From Phyllobacterium sophorae (GTDB taxonomy: Bacteria; Pseudomonadota; Alphaproteobacteria; Rhizobiales; Rhizobiaceae), in contig NZ_PGGM01000015.1 in NCBI RefSeq assembly GCF_003010965.1, positions 116,623 through 180,622 of the forward strand: a DNA stretch of 64,000 nt. The letters run 5' to 3'. The notes under the pieces are model-generated. The model did no database searches and was not told the origin of the DNA. It saw only the letters and a list, made by a program, of their open reading frames with translations. Numbering within the stretch: the stretch's first letter is position 1; each line of letters begins with the position of its first letter. The position numbers and the translations under genes were made by a program. This document shows positions 47,889 to 58,235 of the stretch, piece by piece.

Positions 47889-49401
47889 ACAAGATACCAT
47901 CGTCGCAGGCGCCGATATTGTGAAAAGTGTTGCTGAGGCACTTCAGTACATCTCCTACTATCACCCGCCCGACTACATTCGCTACCTTTCCGCAGCCTAC
48001 GAGCGTGAGGAGAGTCCGGCAGCAAAAAATGCTATGGCCCAGATTTTGGCGAACTCGCGCATGGCAGCATTTGGCCGACGACCGATCTGCCAAGATACGG
48101 GCCTTGTAGTCGTGTTTGCAAAAGTCGGCATGTCTGTTCGGATCGATAGCCCCTACAGCTTGGCCGACCTAATCAACGAAGGCGTCCGCAGGGCCTACCT
48201 CGATCCGGACAACCCCTTGCGCGCGTCGGTTGTTATAGATCCATTATCGACTCGACGAAATACACAAGATAATACCCCTGCGGTTGTCCATGTCGATCTC
48301 ATCCCGGGAAATGAACTCACGTTCATTGTTGCTGCCAAGGGCGGCGGATCGGAAAACAAGGCACGCTTCACGCAGCTGAATCCGAGTGCCTCGGTGTCAG
48401 ATTGGGTGGTGGATACAGTCTCAACCCTCGGCAGCGGTTGGTGTCCACCCGGGCTAATTGCGGTCGGCGTAGGAGGCAGCGCTGAAAAGGCGATGTTGAT
48501 GGCAAAGGAAGTGCTGAATGAGCCAATCGACATGTTCGATCTGCTCAGTCGTGGGCCGTCAGGTCCGGGAGAGGAGCTTCGCATCGAACTATACCAGCGT
48601 ATCAATGCTTTGGGGATTGGTGCCCAGGGATTGGGAGGGCTCACTACGGTAGTCGATGTGAAAGTCGTCACCTTTCCGACCCACGTGGCATCCAAACCTA
48701 TTGCGTTGATTCCTCAATGCGCGGCGAACCGTCACATAAAATTCTCGCTAGATGGCAGCGGCCCAGCCGTGCTGACGCCGCCCGATATGAGCGACTGGCC
48801 AGAGATTGACGTTGATCGCACTTTGTTGATCGGTGCCCGACGGGTGAACCTTAACACGCTCACAAGAGTGGAAACTGCGAAGTGGCGTGCGGGCGAAATT
48901 CTGCTTCTTTCAGGGAAAATGCTGACAGGGCGCGATGCGGCCCACAAGCGAATGGCCGATCTTATGGAAGCAGGGATGCCGCTGCCCGTAGACTTGAAAG
49001 GACGCGTCATTTACTACGTTGGGCCTGTGCCGGCCGTGCGGGACGAGATTGTTGGTCCAGCGGGACCGACGACATCCACCAGAATGGATGTGTTCACGAG
49101 GAAGGTACTCCAAGCAACAGGGCTTTACGCAATGGTTGGGAAGGCCGAGCGGGGGCCAGCAGCGATCGATGCTATTGTGGAACATCGCACTCCGTATATG
49201 ATCGCAGTTGGGGGCGCAGCATACCTGATTTCGAAATCAATAAAATCCGCTCGGGTGCTTGCGTTCGAGGACTTAGGCATGGAAGCGATCCACGAATTCG
49301 AAGTCCAGGATATGCCGGTGACCGTCGCTGTCGACGTAGATGGTAACTCTATCCACCGCGATGGACCAGCCGAATGGCGCCACCGCATAGCAACCCGTTA
49401 G
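47881..49401 (+). CDS. Class I fumarase-type hydratase, probable mesaconase
   Basis: The 506-residue protein carries both halves of class I (oxygen-sensitive) hydro-lyases. Cluster-binding cysteines are visible in RRPICQDTGL (near residue 70), GSGWCPPGL (near 187) and IPQCAANRH (near 280). The C-terminal half has GKMLTGRDAAHKRM and PVPAVRDEIVGPAGPTTSTRM. Some class I fumarases hydrate mesaconate to citramalate, as described in Paraburkholderia xenovorans; placement between a CoA lyase and methylaspartate ammonia-lyase favours that here. A TTG start at 47881 is used and is weakly supported. Confidence 0.88.
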   Translation: MNRQDTIVAGADIVKSVAEALQYISYYHPPDYIRYLSAAYEREESPAAKNAMAQILANSRMAAFGRRPICQDTGLVVVFAKVGMSVRIDSPYSLADLINEGVRRAYLDPDNPLRASVVIDPLSTRRNTQDNTPAVVHVDLIPGNELTFIVAAKGGGSENKARFTQLNPSASVSDWVVDTVSTLGSGWCPPGLIAVGVGGSAEKAMLMAKEVLNEPIDMFDLLSRGPSGPGEELRIELYQRINALGIGAQGLGGLTTVVDVKVVTFPTHVASKPIALIPQCAANRHIKFSLDGSGPAVLTPPDMSDWPEIDVDRTLLIGARRVNLNTLTRVETAKWRAGEILLLSGKMLTGRDAAHKRMADLMEAGMPLPVDLKGRVIYYVGPVPAVRDEIVGPAGPTTSTRMDVFTRKVLQATGLYAMVGKAERGPAAIDAIVEHRTPYMIAVGGAAYLISKSIKSARVLAFEDLGMEAIHEFEVQDMPVTVAVDVDGNSIHRDGPAEWRHRIATR

Positions 49402-49586
49402 GCAGCCGCGCGCCCGCGCATGCTGGAGCAAGATGTCTTCGTGTGCGCACGACTAAGCAACGTTGATAGGACCACCTGTGAATGCGCTCGAACGCTACAG
49501 CACTTTCCACGTCACCCGGTAACATATCATCGGACACGCCCCCGTCGGCCGAAATGCAGCCCCACCGCGATGGGAAACCAATTCTC

Positions 49587-50738
49587 TCACTCTTGCGCAC
49601 TACGTCGTGGTAAAGGTCGGAACTCATTGCGTATCGCCTCAGAATGGGCTCCAAGGGCGGGAACTGGTCGCAACGTCGGCATCTTTACTGAATCGAATAT
49701 CGCCGCGGGTGCTATCACTTCTATATCTCCCGTCGGTGTTGCCAAAGGAAGGCGCCGCAGATGTGGATGCTTGGACAGGTCCTCGATTTGATTAAGTCGA
49801 CCATAGGCAAGGCCTGCAGCCTCCAGCTCAGCCATCGCTCTGTCGCTTGACATCTTCGCAAACCGATCGACGATGATTTCATCCAGTTCAGCCCGGTTGC
49901 CAAGGCGCTGCATGTTGTCTGCGAAACCAGGACGACGAGTTAGTTCGGGTCGCTTCAGAAATTCAGCGCAGAAATTCACCCATTCTCGATCGTTTTGGAC
50001 GGAGAATATAACGTCCCTTCCGTCGGCACAACGGTAGGCCCCGTACGGCATAAGAGATGGGTGATTAACCCCTGCCCTTACTGTTTGATAGCCACTATAG
50101 TCAAACTGCAGAACCGGAACATTCATCCAGTCTGCGATGGCATCGAAGAGCGATACTTCGATACCTTTGCCTCGTCCGGTGCGCTCTCGCTCGAAAAGCG
50201 CCTGCAGGATTGCGCATAGTGCTGTCATACCAGCTGAGATATCACAAACTGACACGCCAACACGCGCCGGTCCATGCGTTGTCCCCGTTATCGCGCAAAG
50301 TCCCGTCTCAGCTTGTAGAATGAGGTCATATGCCTTCAAATGCGAGTACACTCCGCCGTCGCCGAAACCAGAGATGTCGCAGGTTATCAGGCGGGGAAAG
50401 CGGTTTCGAAGATCTTCGGAACCAAAGCCGAGTTTTTTGATGCTGCCAGGCTTCAAATTCTGAATAAAGATGTCGGCCTCGGCGATCATTGCATCGAGCA
50501 CCGCTCGGTCTTCTTCAGCTGTCAAATCGAGGCAGATAGATTCTTTGCCGCGGTTCAACCAGACAAAGTACGCGCTTTGGCCCTGCACTAGTTTGTCGTA
50601 ATTTCTTGCAAAATCGCCTTCGGGGCGTTCGACTTTGATGACCCGCGCGCCAGCGTCAGCAAGCCGCGACGAGACATAGGGAGCAGCCACCGCCTGCTCA
50701 ACGGCGACGACGGTGATGCCTTCGAGTGCGTTGTTCAT
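49587..50738 (-). CDS. CaiB/BaiF family CoA-transferase
   Basis: A 383-residue family III CoA-transferase. The catalytic Asp is in KAYDLILQAETG near residue 155, with LADAGARVIKVERPEGD, WLNRGKESICLDL and SLFDAIADWM. Such enzymes move CoA between acids; with this neighbourhood, citramalate or mesaconate is the likely acceptor. It overlaps the methylaspartate ammonia-lyase stop by four bases and must be co-expressed with it. Confidence 0.9.
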   Translation of the reverse strand: MNNALEGITVVAVEQAVAAPYVSSRLADAGARVIKVERPEGDFARNYDKLVQGQSAYFVWLNRGKESICLDLTAEEDRAVLDAMIAEADIFIQNLKPGSIKKLGFGSEDLRNRFPRLITCDISGFGDGGVYSHLKAYDLILQAETGLCAITGTTHGPARVGVSVCDISAGMTALCAILQALFERERTGRGKGIEVSLFDAIADWMNVPVLQFDYSGYQTVRAGVNHPSLMPYGAYRCADGRDVIFSVQNDREWVNFCAEFLKRPELTRRPGFADNMQRLGNRAELDEIIVDRFAKMSSDRAMAELEAAGLAYGRLNQIEDLSKHPHLRRLPLATPTGDIEVIAPAAIFDSVKMPTLRPVPALGAHSEAIRNEFRPLPRRSAQE

Positions 50739-52018
50739 GGGCGTTGTGCCTTTGCGTTCTGAATCGAGTTCTGAGCACGGCGGTAGTTAAGAATGGCAAG
50801 AAGCCTGCTCTGTTCGTTGCCCACAATGGAAATGCCTTCATCGACACCCATTCCGGGTTTTGCGAGCATCATGTCAGCTTGTGTGGCAATTGCGACGTTT
50901 GCGGAAACCCGCGCTGACAAGTCTGTTTCGGTGCAGCTTCCACCAACATATGCACCTACTCCTTGTTCCTTGCACGCCAGGACCCCCCATACCGTGTCGG
51001 CAACGGAACCAACATCAGGCATCTTGATCTGTACGATGTGAGCGGCTTTTGCTTCGGCAAAAAGGCGTATGTCATCGAGCGTGTTGCATTGTTCGTCGAC
51101 CACAACGCGGGCATTCGAGCTGCGGGCGTCCAGAAGATTTACAATCTTCACATACTCGTCTAGCTGCGCATCCGTCGATCCAAAGTCGGCCGGGGATTCT
51201 ATGTGAAGTCGGTGGCCCGGGACATCATCTGCAACCGTACAAATAAAGTCCGCTATTTTGCCCGCGTCCATTCCGATCTCCAGGCCGATCCAGCCATAGA
51301 CGTCGAAGTGGAGCGTGGGATGATATCCCGGCTCTCCAATTTCTCTTGTGCGTTTTGCAACCCACTTGACAAACTCCCGAAAAGTCTCTCCCGAAGGGCC
51401 GAACTTCTCACGGGAATTGATCAGACCGTGCGGAAGGACATCGACAGATTTAAGTATCATCTTGTCGACGTTAATCTCTCTAGCGTCTCCGCTCTGGGCA
51501 TAGATCGGTATACGTTTATCCGGTAAAGGCAGGAAATATTCAGAGCAGATCACCTCGGCAAGAGTTGTCCGCGTAACATGTGCGGAAGCCGCAAGAAGGG
51601 CTTGGCTAACACCATATTCAACCGCTAGCGGAAGTCGCTTACCCTCATGATATGCGAGGGCTCGGTCACAAGCTTCCAGGAAGTTGGACACGTCAACAGA
51701 AAGAAGCCGCGGGACGATAACAGATCTTGCAAGCGATCCAATCGATTCCGTCTGGAAAAGCGGGTCGCGACCGCTTGCACCTGAGTACTGCACGCTCATC
51801 ATGTCGCCCCAGACAATTGCTCCATCTGACAGAACGAGCCCGATGCTGATAGATTGCGATGGCATTCGAATTGTCGTGAAGCCAGGAGTCAGTGGTGTTC
51901 CTACATAGCGGAAACCATCTGTGGCGATACCAGCGCGGATGGCTGCTTGATCGTCATAAAAAAAGCTTCCCGTTCCCGGTGCGAATATCACGTCTTTTAC
52001 TGTTGCAGCTGTTGCCAT
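50735..52018 (-). CDS. mal: Methylaspartate ammonia-lyase
   Basis: The 427-residue enolase-superfamily enzyme removes ammonia from threo-3-methylaspartate to give mesaconate. The His in HPTLHFDVYGWIG, metal ligands in FDVYG, HIESPADFG and VVDEQCNT, and the catalytic Lys in HIVQIKMPDVG match the family, and the N-terminal FAPGTGSFFYDDQAAI segment is characteristic. Length is close to the 413 of the clostridial enzyme. It is first in an operon with the CoA-transferase and is transcribed away from the LysR gene. Glutamate mutase, the usual source of its substrate, is not in the window. Confidence 0.93.
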   Translation of the reverse strand: MATAATVKDVIFAPGTGSFFYDDQAAIRAGIATDGFRYVGTPLTPGFTTIRMPSQSISIGLVLSDGAIVWGDMMSVQYSGASGRDPLFQTESIGSLARSVIVPRLLSVDVSNFLEACDRALAYHEGKRLPLAVEYGVSQALLAASAHVTRTTLAEVICSEYFLPLPDKRIPIYAQSGDAREINVDKMILKSVDVLPHGLINSREKFGPSGETFREFVKWVAKRTREIGEPGYHPTLHFDVYGWIGLEIGMDAGKIADFICTVADDVPGHRLHIESPADFGSTDAQLDEYVKIVNLLDARSSNARVVVDEQCNTLDDIRLFAEAKAAHIVQIKMPDVGSVADTVWGVLACKEQGVGAYVGGSCTETDLSARVSANVAIATQADMMLAKPGMGVDEGISIVGNEQSRLLAILNYRRAQNSIQNAKAQRP

Positions 52019-52174
52019 AAGCGCGCGCTCACTTCTTGATCTCAGTTTATCGGCGGGCAGCGACCTCGAGGAGGCTGCGCACCTAATTCAATGCCAAGGC
52101 ATTTCTCATGTCCTCACGTTGGAGTATGCCCCGCGATGCCGCGCACACTCCAATATAATCTTCACTTTCCAACC

Positions 52175-52189
52175 ATCTCGTTTCGAGAT
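52175..52189 (+). promoter_or_regulatory. Perfect palindrome with LysR box spacing
   Basis: ATCTCG-TTT-CGAGAT is a perfect inverted repeat containing a T-N11-A core with dyad symmetry, the usual LysR-type operator form. A second inverted repeat (TTGGAGT at 52119-52125, ACTCCAA at 52147-52153) lies beside it. Both sit between the divergent ammonia-lyase and LysR genes. Confidence 0.65.
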
Positions 52190-52259
52190 AATATCCGGAG
52201 AAACAAAACAATAATCTGGGGCGGGCACGCATTTGTGGGTTCCGCCGGGGGATCTGTAC

Positions 52260-53201
52260 GTGGAATTAAGACAACTCAAATATTTTGCGGGCGTAGCAGA
52301 GGCGGGGAGCTTCACCAAAGCTGCGGCACAGCTGAATGTCGCTCAGAGCGCGCTCAGCCTTCACGTACGTCAGATGGAGGAAGGCTTCGGTACACAGCTG
52401 TTGGTCCGCGATAGAACTGGGGTAACGCTGACTTCCGCTGGTGCAAAGCTGCTAAACCACGCGCGCATCATCTTGGGCCAGGTTAGTCTCGCCGAACAAG
52501 ATCTGACGAACAAGGTAAAATCACCCGCTGGCGAAGTTACCATCGGAATACCATCTGGAGCAGCTCGCGTCATGGTGACAGAGCTCCTCGCGTTAGCCAA
52601 AGACAGGCTGCCAAAGGTCTCCATCAAGATCGTCGAAGGAATGAGCGGCTCGATTGACGAGTGGATGACCGCCGGTCGCTTCAATCTGGCAATTCTCTAC
52701 AAAACGGTCGAAAGCCCAGGCAATTCTACAGTGCTGGCCCGAGAAGAATTTTGCCTCGTGGCACCGCCCGACCAGCCACCCTTCGAAGACACGATAAGGC
52801 TAGCCGATCTGCATGCATATCCGCTGGCTGTACCTATGCGCGTCAACAACGTTCGTCGCTCGGTGGCTGACGTCGTGGCTCAGCACGGCTGCATGTTAGA
52901 TGTCCGATTCGAAGTCGATTCTCTTTCGACGATTATCAGCATGGTGATGGACGGAAAAGCTTATTCGATCCTAACACCGTCGGCTATTCAACGAGAGGTC
53001 TCTCTTGGCCAAGTTCGGGTTGTTAGGATTGTCGACCCCGTTATTACACGCTCCGTCGTACTTGCGGTTAACGCAAAAGATGAGCGGTCAATCGAAGTGA
53101 ATGCAGTGCGTGCGCTGATCAGCGAAGTCGTGGACCTCTTAGCTCACAACGGCAAATGGCCTACGATCTTGCCCGAAGTCGAATCGGCCCTCCACCACTA
53201 A
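52260..53201 (+). CDS. LysR-family transcriptional regulator
   Basis: The GTG at 52260 with GGGGGATC ahead gives 313 residues starting with the classic ELRQLKYFAGVAEAGSFTKAA; the frame open to 52233 is less likely. The helix-turn-helix is at residues 3-60 (SALSLHVRQMEE), and the C-terminal effector domain includes GEVTIGIPSGAAR and the final segment of about 100 residues. It is divergent from the methylaspartate ammonia-lyase operon and most likely activates it in response to a pathway intermediate such as mesaconate. Confidence 0.92.
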   Translation: MELRQLKYFAGVAEAGSFTKAAAQLNVAQSALSLHVRQMEEGFGTQLLVRDRTGVTLTSAGAKLLNHARIILGQVSLAEQDLTNKVKSPAGEVTIGIPSGAARVMVTELLALAKDRLPKVSIKIVEGMSGSIDEWMTAGRFNLAILYKTVESPGNSTVLAREEFCLVAPPDQPPFEDTIRLADLHAYPLAVPMRVNNVRRSVADVVAQHGCMLDVRFEVDSLSTIISMVMDGKAYSILTPSAIQREVSLGQVRVVRIVDPVITRSVVLAVNAKDERSIEVNAVRALISEVVDLLAHNGKWPTILPEVESALHH

Positions 53202-53344
53202 CGGCGCCTCGTCGGCAACAGTCTAACCGCCCCATAGAGCTGGTTCCGATCGCTATCGCACCATATCACATCGGCTGGCTGGAGATCGTCATAGCGATCG
53301 CGCGCATGATCGGCTCTGACTCACTTTTGGTGAAATCAAGTGCT

Positions 53345-53522
53345 GGCTGAGACGATTCGTCTCCACCCTGTCGCTTGGCTTCCCCGGGATCAAGGATGGA
53401 GCGACGACTACGCATTCGTGGGCAAGTGAGACGATGGGCCGGTAGAGACCGTAACCCGTGGGCCCTGCCTCATAGCAAAAATGTACGCGATCAAACTTAG
53501 CGGCGACGGGGTGGTGCGTTTC
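53345..53522 (-). mobile_element. IS110-type transposase fragment
   Basis: A short minus-strand segment reads [19 protein letters not shown] then [20 protein letters not shown], a signature of IS110-family transposases. Only about 60 codons remain. The gap 53202-53765 holds nothing else supported. Confidence 0.75.
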
Positions 53523-53765
53523 AGGTAGTTCGCTGTCGCAGACCAATGCCCACTATTGCCGTAGCGTGTTGAGCACTCGTTAGATGCCTGCAGTCCGCGC
53601 AAGACCAAACACGCTGTGAGTAGATTCTAACTGCCCGATCTCCTGAATAAGCGCTGTCATTCACTGCGAACGACCCCGACTGGACAAATGCGCTTCGCAT
53701 AATTGTCGCCGAAGGCGACGGTTGCCCGCCGCCTATATTTACGCGCGCAATTTGCGGCGGCGCGA

Positions 53766-55121
53766 CTACGTTGGTTGGCCTAGCGCTGCATTCGTATGCC
53801 GCGCGCTAAGCGTCTGTGCCCCGCCGAGGTCACGCTTAATCTTATGAGCCACGGATAAGCCGCTCTCGATGGCGCCGTCAACGTACCCATACCAGCCGTT
53901 CGCATAGTCCGTTCCAGCAAGGTATACACCCCCTTCGGGGTTGGCTAGGTCGCGATGGTACTTAACCAGCTGACCAGGACGTGCAATTGCCCAAGTCTCT
54001 CGGGAAAATGGGTCGTGAACCCAGTCGTGTCCCAGTGTTCCTGCCACGATGGCGTTCGGTAGCCATTGGCGCACGGCAGCCTGGACCTGCCCCAAATCAG
54101 TCATGTCCAAACGCTCAGCGTCTGGCCCGAGAACTTGCGCGATCATTCCGCCATCGATCTTAGCACGCGTTTCCATCCAGGTCAGCGGGTGTTCGGACGA
54201 GGCCAACGCCATTAACGGTTCATACTCGCCGAGCAGGTGCACAAAGAACATAATTCCCTGGGTTGCCTGACGTTCATCCATCATTGCGCGCTTACTTTCG
54301 CTGAGCGGGGGAATGAAGTCGATCCCTGGAAGGGCGTTCACAGGAACAGTCACCACGGCGCTCTTGGCAGTCCATATTGTGTCACTCACAGTGTGGACTC
54401 GAACGCCTTCATCGATCTGTTCGATTCGTGCTACCGCGGTTTCCAATAAAACATCGGCACGCGCATCTTCGAGTATCGCCTCGACTACTGCTTGAAAACC
54501 GCCTCTAACACGAAAGCGAATGATGTCACCTGTGCTGTATCCACGGCCGGTCGCCAGTCGTCGCAGGCATTGAGAATAAGCGCCATTTTCGGCAGGAGCG
54601 CTGAAGGCGCCAGACAAAACGGCGTCCATAATATCACGCTCGTCGTTTTGCATTCCGAGCTGTGTGAGTCCCTCTGTCATCGTTAGATGGTCGACTCGCT
54701 GGAGATCCGATTCGCGAAAGAACGGCTCGTACGGGCGCTCAAAGACATTCTCGGCGACAGGGACGATGCGCTTGAAACCTTTACTGATCCGCCTATCCAT
54801 CTCCTCCGGCGGCATGTCCTCGAGGTGATTGCCGTTAAGATACAGCGATGTGGCAAAATCGTGAGAATCGTCGTGCAGGTCATAGATTCCGAAACCATAT
54901 CGGGTTAACTCGGCCCAGATATGCGGCTGAGACCAGTGAACCAACTGACCGCCCAATTCAAAGGTCTGCCCCCACCCTTGGCTTGACCAGACTCTGCCAC
55001 CAACTCGGTCACGTGCCTCAAGAACCACGACATTGAGGCCGTTGTTGCTAAGTTCCCGCGCTGCCACGGCGCCAGCAAAACCGGCGCCTACAACGACTAC
55101 ATCACAGTTTTTTCGCTCCAT
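53766..55121 (-). CDS. FAD-dependent amine oxidase
   Basis: The 451-residue flavoprotein has a dinucleotide fold VVVVGAGFAGAVAAREL, the ARDRVGGRVWS motif and a C-terminal FAD-site GGVYLAGTDYANGWYGYVDGA. It resembles monoamine/putrescine oxidases that turn primary amines into aldehydes, ammonia and peroxide. The product aldehyde could feed the aldehyde dehydrogenase upstream. No Cys that would bind FAD covalently is at the usual place near the C-terminus. A weak ribosome site precedes the ATG. Confidence 0.88.
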   Translation of the reverse strand: MERKNCDVVVVGAGFAGAVAARELSNNGLNVVVLEARDRVGGRVWSSQGWGQTFELGGQLVHWSQPHIWAELTRYGFGIYDLHDDSHDFATSLYLNGNHLEDMPPEEMDRRISKGFKRIVPVAENVFERPYEPFFRESDLQRVDHLTMTEGLTQLGMQNDERDIMDAVLSGAFSAPAENGAYSQCLRRLATGRGYSTGDIIRFRVRGGFQAVVEAILEDARADVLLETAVARIEQIDEGVRVHTVSDTIWTAKSAVVTVPVNALPGIDFIPPLSESKRAMMDERQATQGIMFFVHLLGEYEPLMALASSEHPLTWMETRAKIDGGMIAQVLGPDAERLDMTDLGQVQAAVRQWLPNAIVAGTLGHDWVHDPFSRETWAIARPGQLVKYHRDLANPEGGVYLAGTDYANGWYGYVDGAIESGLSVAHKIKRDLGGAQTLSARHTNAALGQPT

Positions 55122-55922
55122 TAGAATCTCCCCTTAGTTCGGTTGTTCATCGACAATTAGCTAACTAGCTGGAGCTGCACTTTATGTTTTCATGAAGTGA
55201 GATTTGCGGCCTAATTGTGGGTGCGGAAATCCCCCGAGTTGATGTCTACTGGTGCATAAAATGTGCGCGTATGGACAGAGCGCTACAGTTTGGACAAACG
55301 TAGGCTCACAGCTTCCTGCACGGATCTGCGCCTTCCACTCGCTCTGCCGAACGCTGCCCATGAAGACTTCGATCGTACCAGCTCCCTGCTGGGTACAACG
55401 TAAGCGTCGCCAGCATCGTCAGACACGTCACGGTCCAAAAATTGCGGGCAGCACAATGCATACACTGTCAAACACCCGCATTTGACGCACAGCAAGAGTC
55501 TTGAAAATGCTCTCACGCCCCGTGCGAATGTCGTCACGTATGTCTGTGCGTCTCTCGCTCACGAACCACGGGTTTCTTACGTTCGTTGCGCAAACCAACG
55601 CTAGCCTCTGCGACTATATTAATGGCTATGAAAAAGCGCGGTCACCGCAAGTCGCAGTTCAAACATTCAAACCGGACAACTGTTAACAATATCTGCTTCA
55701 CTCGAGGGTGCGCCTCCAACTTCATATGTCAGCGCTTTCTGCATAAAGAGGGGTATAAACGCTGATTTCCTGCATAGCGAGGCGGCGGTTCGGCTGAAAT
55801 TGTCGTTTATCGCTTGCTACCGTTCACGTGCGCTTCCGGACCTGGACATAGAGGTGCCTCTGGAGGAGTCAACCCGCTCGCGGAAACGAGTGAACCGGGA
55901 ACACGCGAAGGAGAACATGCAA
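55122..55922 (+). other. Gene-free stretch of about 800 bases
   Basis: No supported gene. It should contain the promoters of the amine oxidase (leftward) and of the formamidase-like gene (rightward). Several short frames have no motif. Confidence 0.45.
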
Positions 55923-58062
55923 ATGCTAGTCGGCTATACCAACCGGTTTTCGGCTCGTGGTGGCGAAAACCGAAGTGAAAGTGTCAAGCGACTTTTCCAG
56001 CGACTACGCTGCTGACCTCGTTCGCATTTTCTCAGCGGACCCCAACCCGGAAGGACCGGGCATGGATGTTCGCCCGGTCTCCGCAGCTTTCGAAGGCACC
56101 TACAAATCAGTGGCGAAACCATCGCGTCCGGGGTCCTATGGCATCATTCCGCTTGGCGGGACGGATATCGCCGCAGATGCTACGTTTTCCATCAGATTTC
56201 AACCACGTCTCCTGCGTGAGTCGCCCCAAGTTTTGTTTTCCTTTATCGCTCTTCCGGGGAAAGCCGTCTCGATTAGCATCCAGACGGCCGGCCTCAAGCT
56301 CGAGACGTTTGGCGAATCGGACGCCGTGTCCTTCGCATTTGAAATCGGTCGGTGGTATGAGTTGCGGCTCGCGATCGCGGCAGGCGGCCTGCATCTGATC
56401 GGATACTCTGTCGAAACTGGAGCACGGTGTTTCGAAGTTAGGACGCGGCCGCTGAATGAAAGGTCCGGATTTACAAAACTAGTCCTGGCGGCAGCACAAC
56501 AGCTAGAAGACCCAGCAGCGTTCACATCTTTTTTCAACGGGCGGCTCGAAGCCCCCATGTTGTTGCGCGGGGCGCAGCCCGTCGAAGGCCTCCCGGACAG
56601 TCCAGCGCTAGAAGGTGACATACTCGCTCTGTGGGATCTCGGCATTGACATTCCGACATCGCACATCCGCGACAAAGGCCCGTTACGGCTAGACGGAACC
56701 CTGCATAACCTGCCGGCACAAGCGGTGCGCGGCTCGCGATGGTCCGGTGAAGAGATCTGCTGGAGGCACGCTCCTGATGAATACGCAGCCGTCCATTTCC
56801 ACGAGGACGACCTTTATGACTGCGGCTGGCAGACTGATTTCTGCTTTGATATTCCCCACGATCTTCCGAGCGGAGTATACGGTATTCGTTTGAGATGCGA
56901 GGACGCTGAGGACATCATCCCTTTCTTTGTCCGCCCAGCCCGGGGTGCTGTAAAGGCAAAGATTGCAGTGCTGTTCTCGACATTCACCTATCTTGCCTAC
57001 GCGAATCATCCCCGCGGCAACTTCGACTCCGCCTATGTCGAAAGGCGCAACGCTTGGCGTGCCTATCCACACCATCCGGAGGAGCATCCGGAATTTGGTC
57101 GCTCGCTCTATGATTTCCATCCCGACGGAAGCGGGATTCAGTTCAGTTCTATGTTGCGGCCACAGCTAAGCATGCGGCCTGGCTACTTCGCTTACCCTGA
57201 CGCGCGAGGGTCAGGGCTGCGCATTTTCCCTACCGACACGCATCTGGTCGCGTGGTGTGCGGCGAAAGACATCACTTTTGACGTTGTCACAGATCATGAC
57301 CTCGAAGCCGAGGGTAGCAAGGCACTTGAAGAGTATGCGTTGGTGCTCACAGTGACCCACCCGGAATACCATACGGCTCGCACCCTGGACGCGATCGGAG
57401 ATTTCGTGGCCCACGGCGGCAGCCTTGGCTACCTTGGGGGCAACGGGTTCTACTGGCGGGTTGCTACAAGCGACGCTTTTCCCAGCGCTATAGAAATTCG
57501 ACGCGGCGAGACGGGCGCTAGGGCTTGGGAGGCAGAACCCGGAGAGTACTTCCATGCCTTCGACGGCCAATATGGCGGCCTCTGGCTCAAGAACGATAGG
57601 CCTCCGCAGCGCCTCGCAGGTGTTGGCATGTCGGCTCACGGCCCGTTTACTGGCTCCTACTATCGCCGCACAGAAGCCTCGTATGATCCGAGTTTTGCAT
57701 GGCTGTTTGACGGGATCGATGACGAGATCCTTGGCGATTTCGGGTTTTCCGGCGGCGGGGCTGCTGGGTTCGAAATCGACATTGTCGACGCATCGCCACC
57801 CGAAGCCATTGTCCTTGGGAACTCTGAGAAGTTTATTGGAGATTATTGCTGCGTTTCGGAAAGGGTAAACTGGGGAGCGGAAGTGAACATGTCGACTTGG
57901 CAGGCGTCACAGATCAGGGCGGATCTTTGCTTCATTCCGAAGTCTCACGGAAATTTTGTGTTCTCTGCAGGTTCGATTCTGTTTTGTGGAAGTCTCCCTA
58001 CGAACGACTTCAAGAACAACATCTCGAAACTGCTGGAAAACGTTGTGAGGCGCTGCCTTTGA
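55923..58062 (+). CDS. N,N-dimethylformamidase large-subunit-like protein, frameshifted near the start
   Basis: The bulk (55957-58062, 701 codons) resembles the large (beta) subunit of dimethylformamidase, an amidohydrolase of about 760 residues: FSADPNPEGPGM, LSTFTYLAYANHPRG-type region, DHDLEAEG, VTHPEYHT and GGSLGYLGGNGFYWRV. The natural N-terminus (MLVGYTNRFSARGGEN) lies in another frame, starting at ATG 55923 with AAGGAG upstream. Removing one C near 55971 joins the two frames perfectly. This is a recent mutation or a base-calling error. No small subunit is seen beside it. Confidence 0.78.
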
Positions 58063-58235
58063 GTGATGACGCTGCAAATTTCGTCGACTGAAGGCGAGAG
58101 CATTTTGATTGGCTTCACAATATCGACGCGGATCGAAGCCTGTAGCGGCACGAAACCACCGCACCGTGAGACATGTGGCGGCGATGATGACGAAGCCTCT
58201 CTGAAGTTCGAGAAGAAGCTTGTCGTCGCGGGTCA

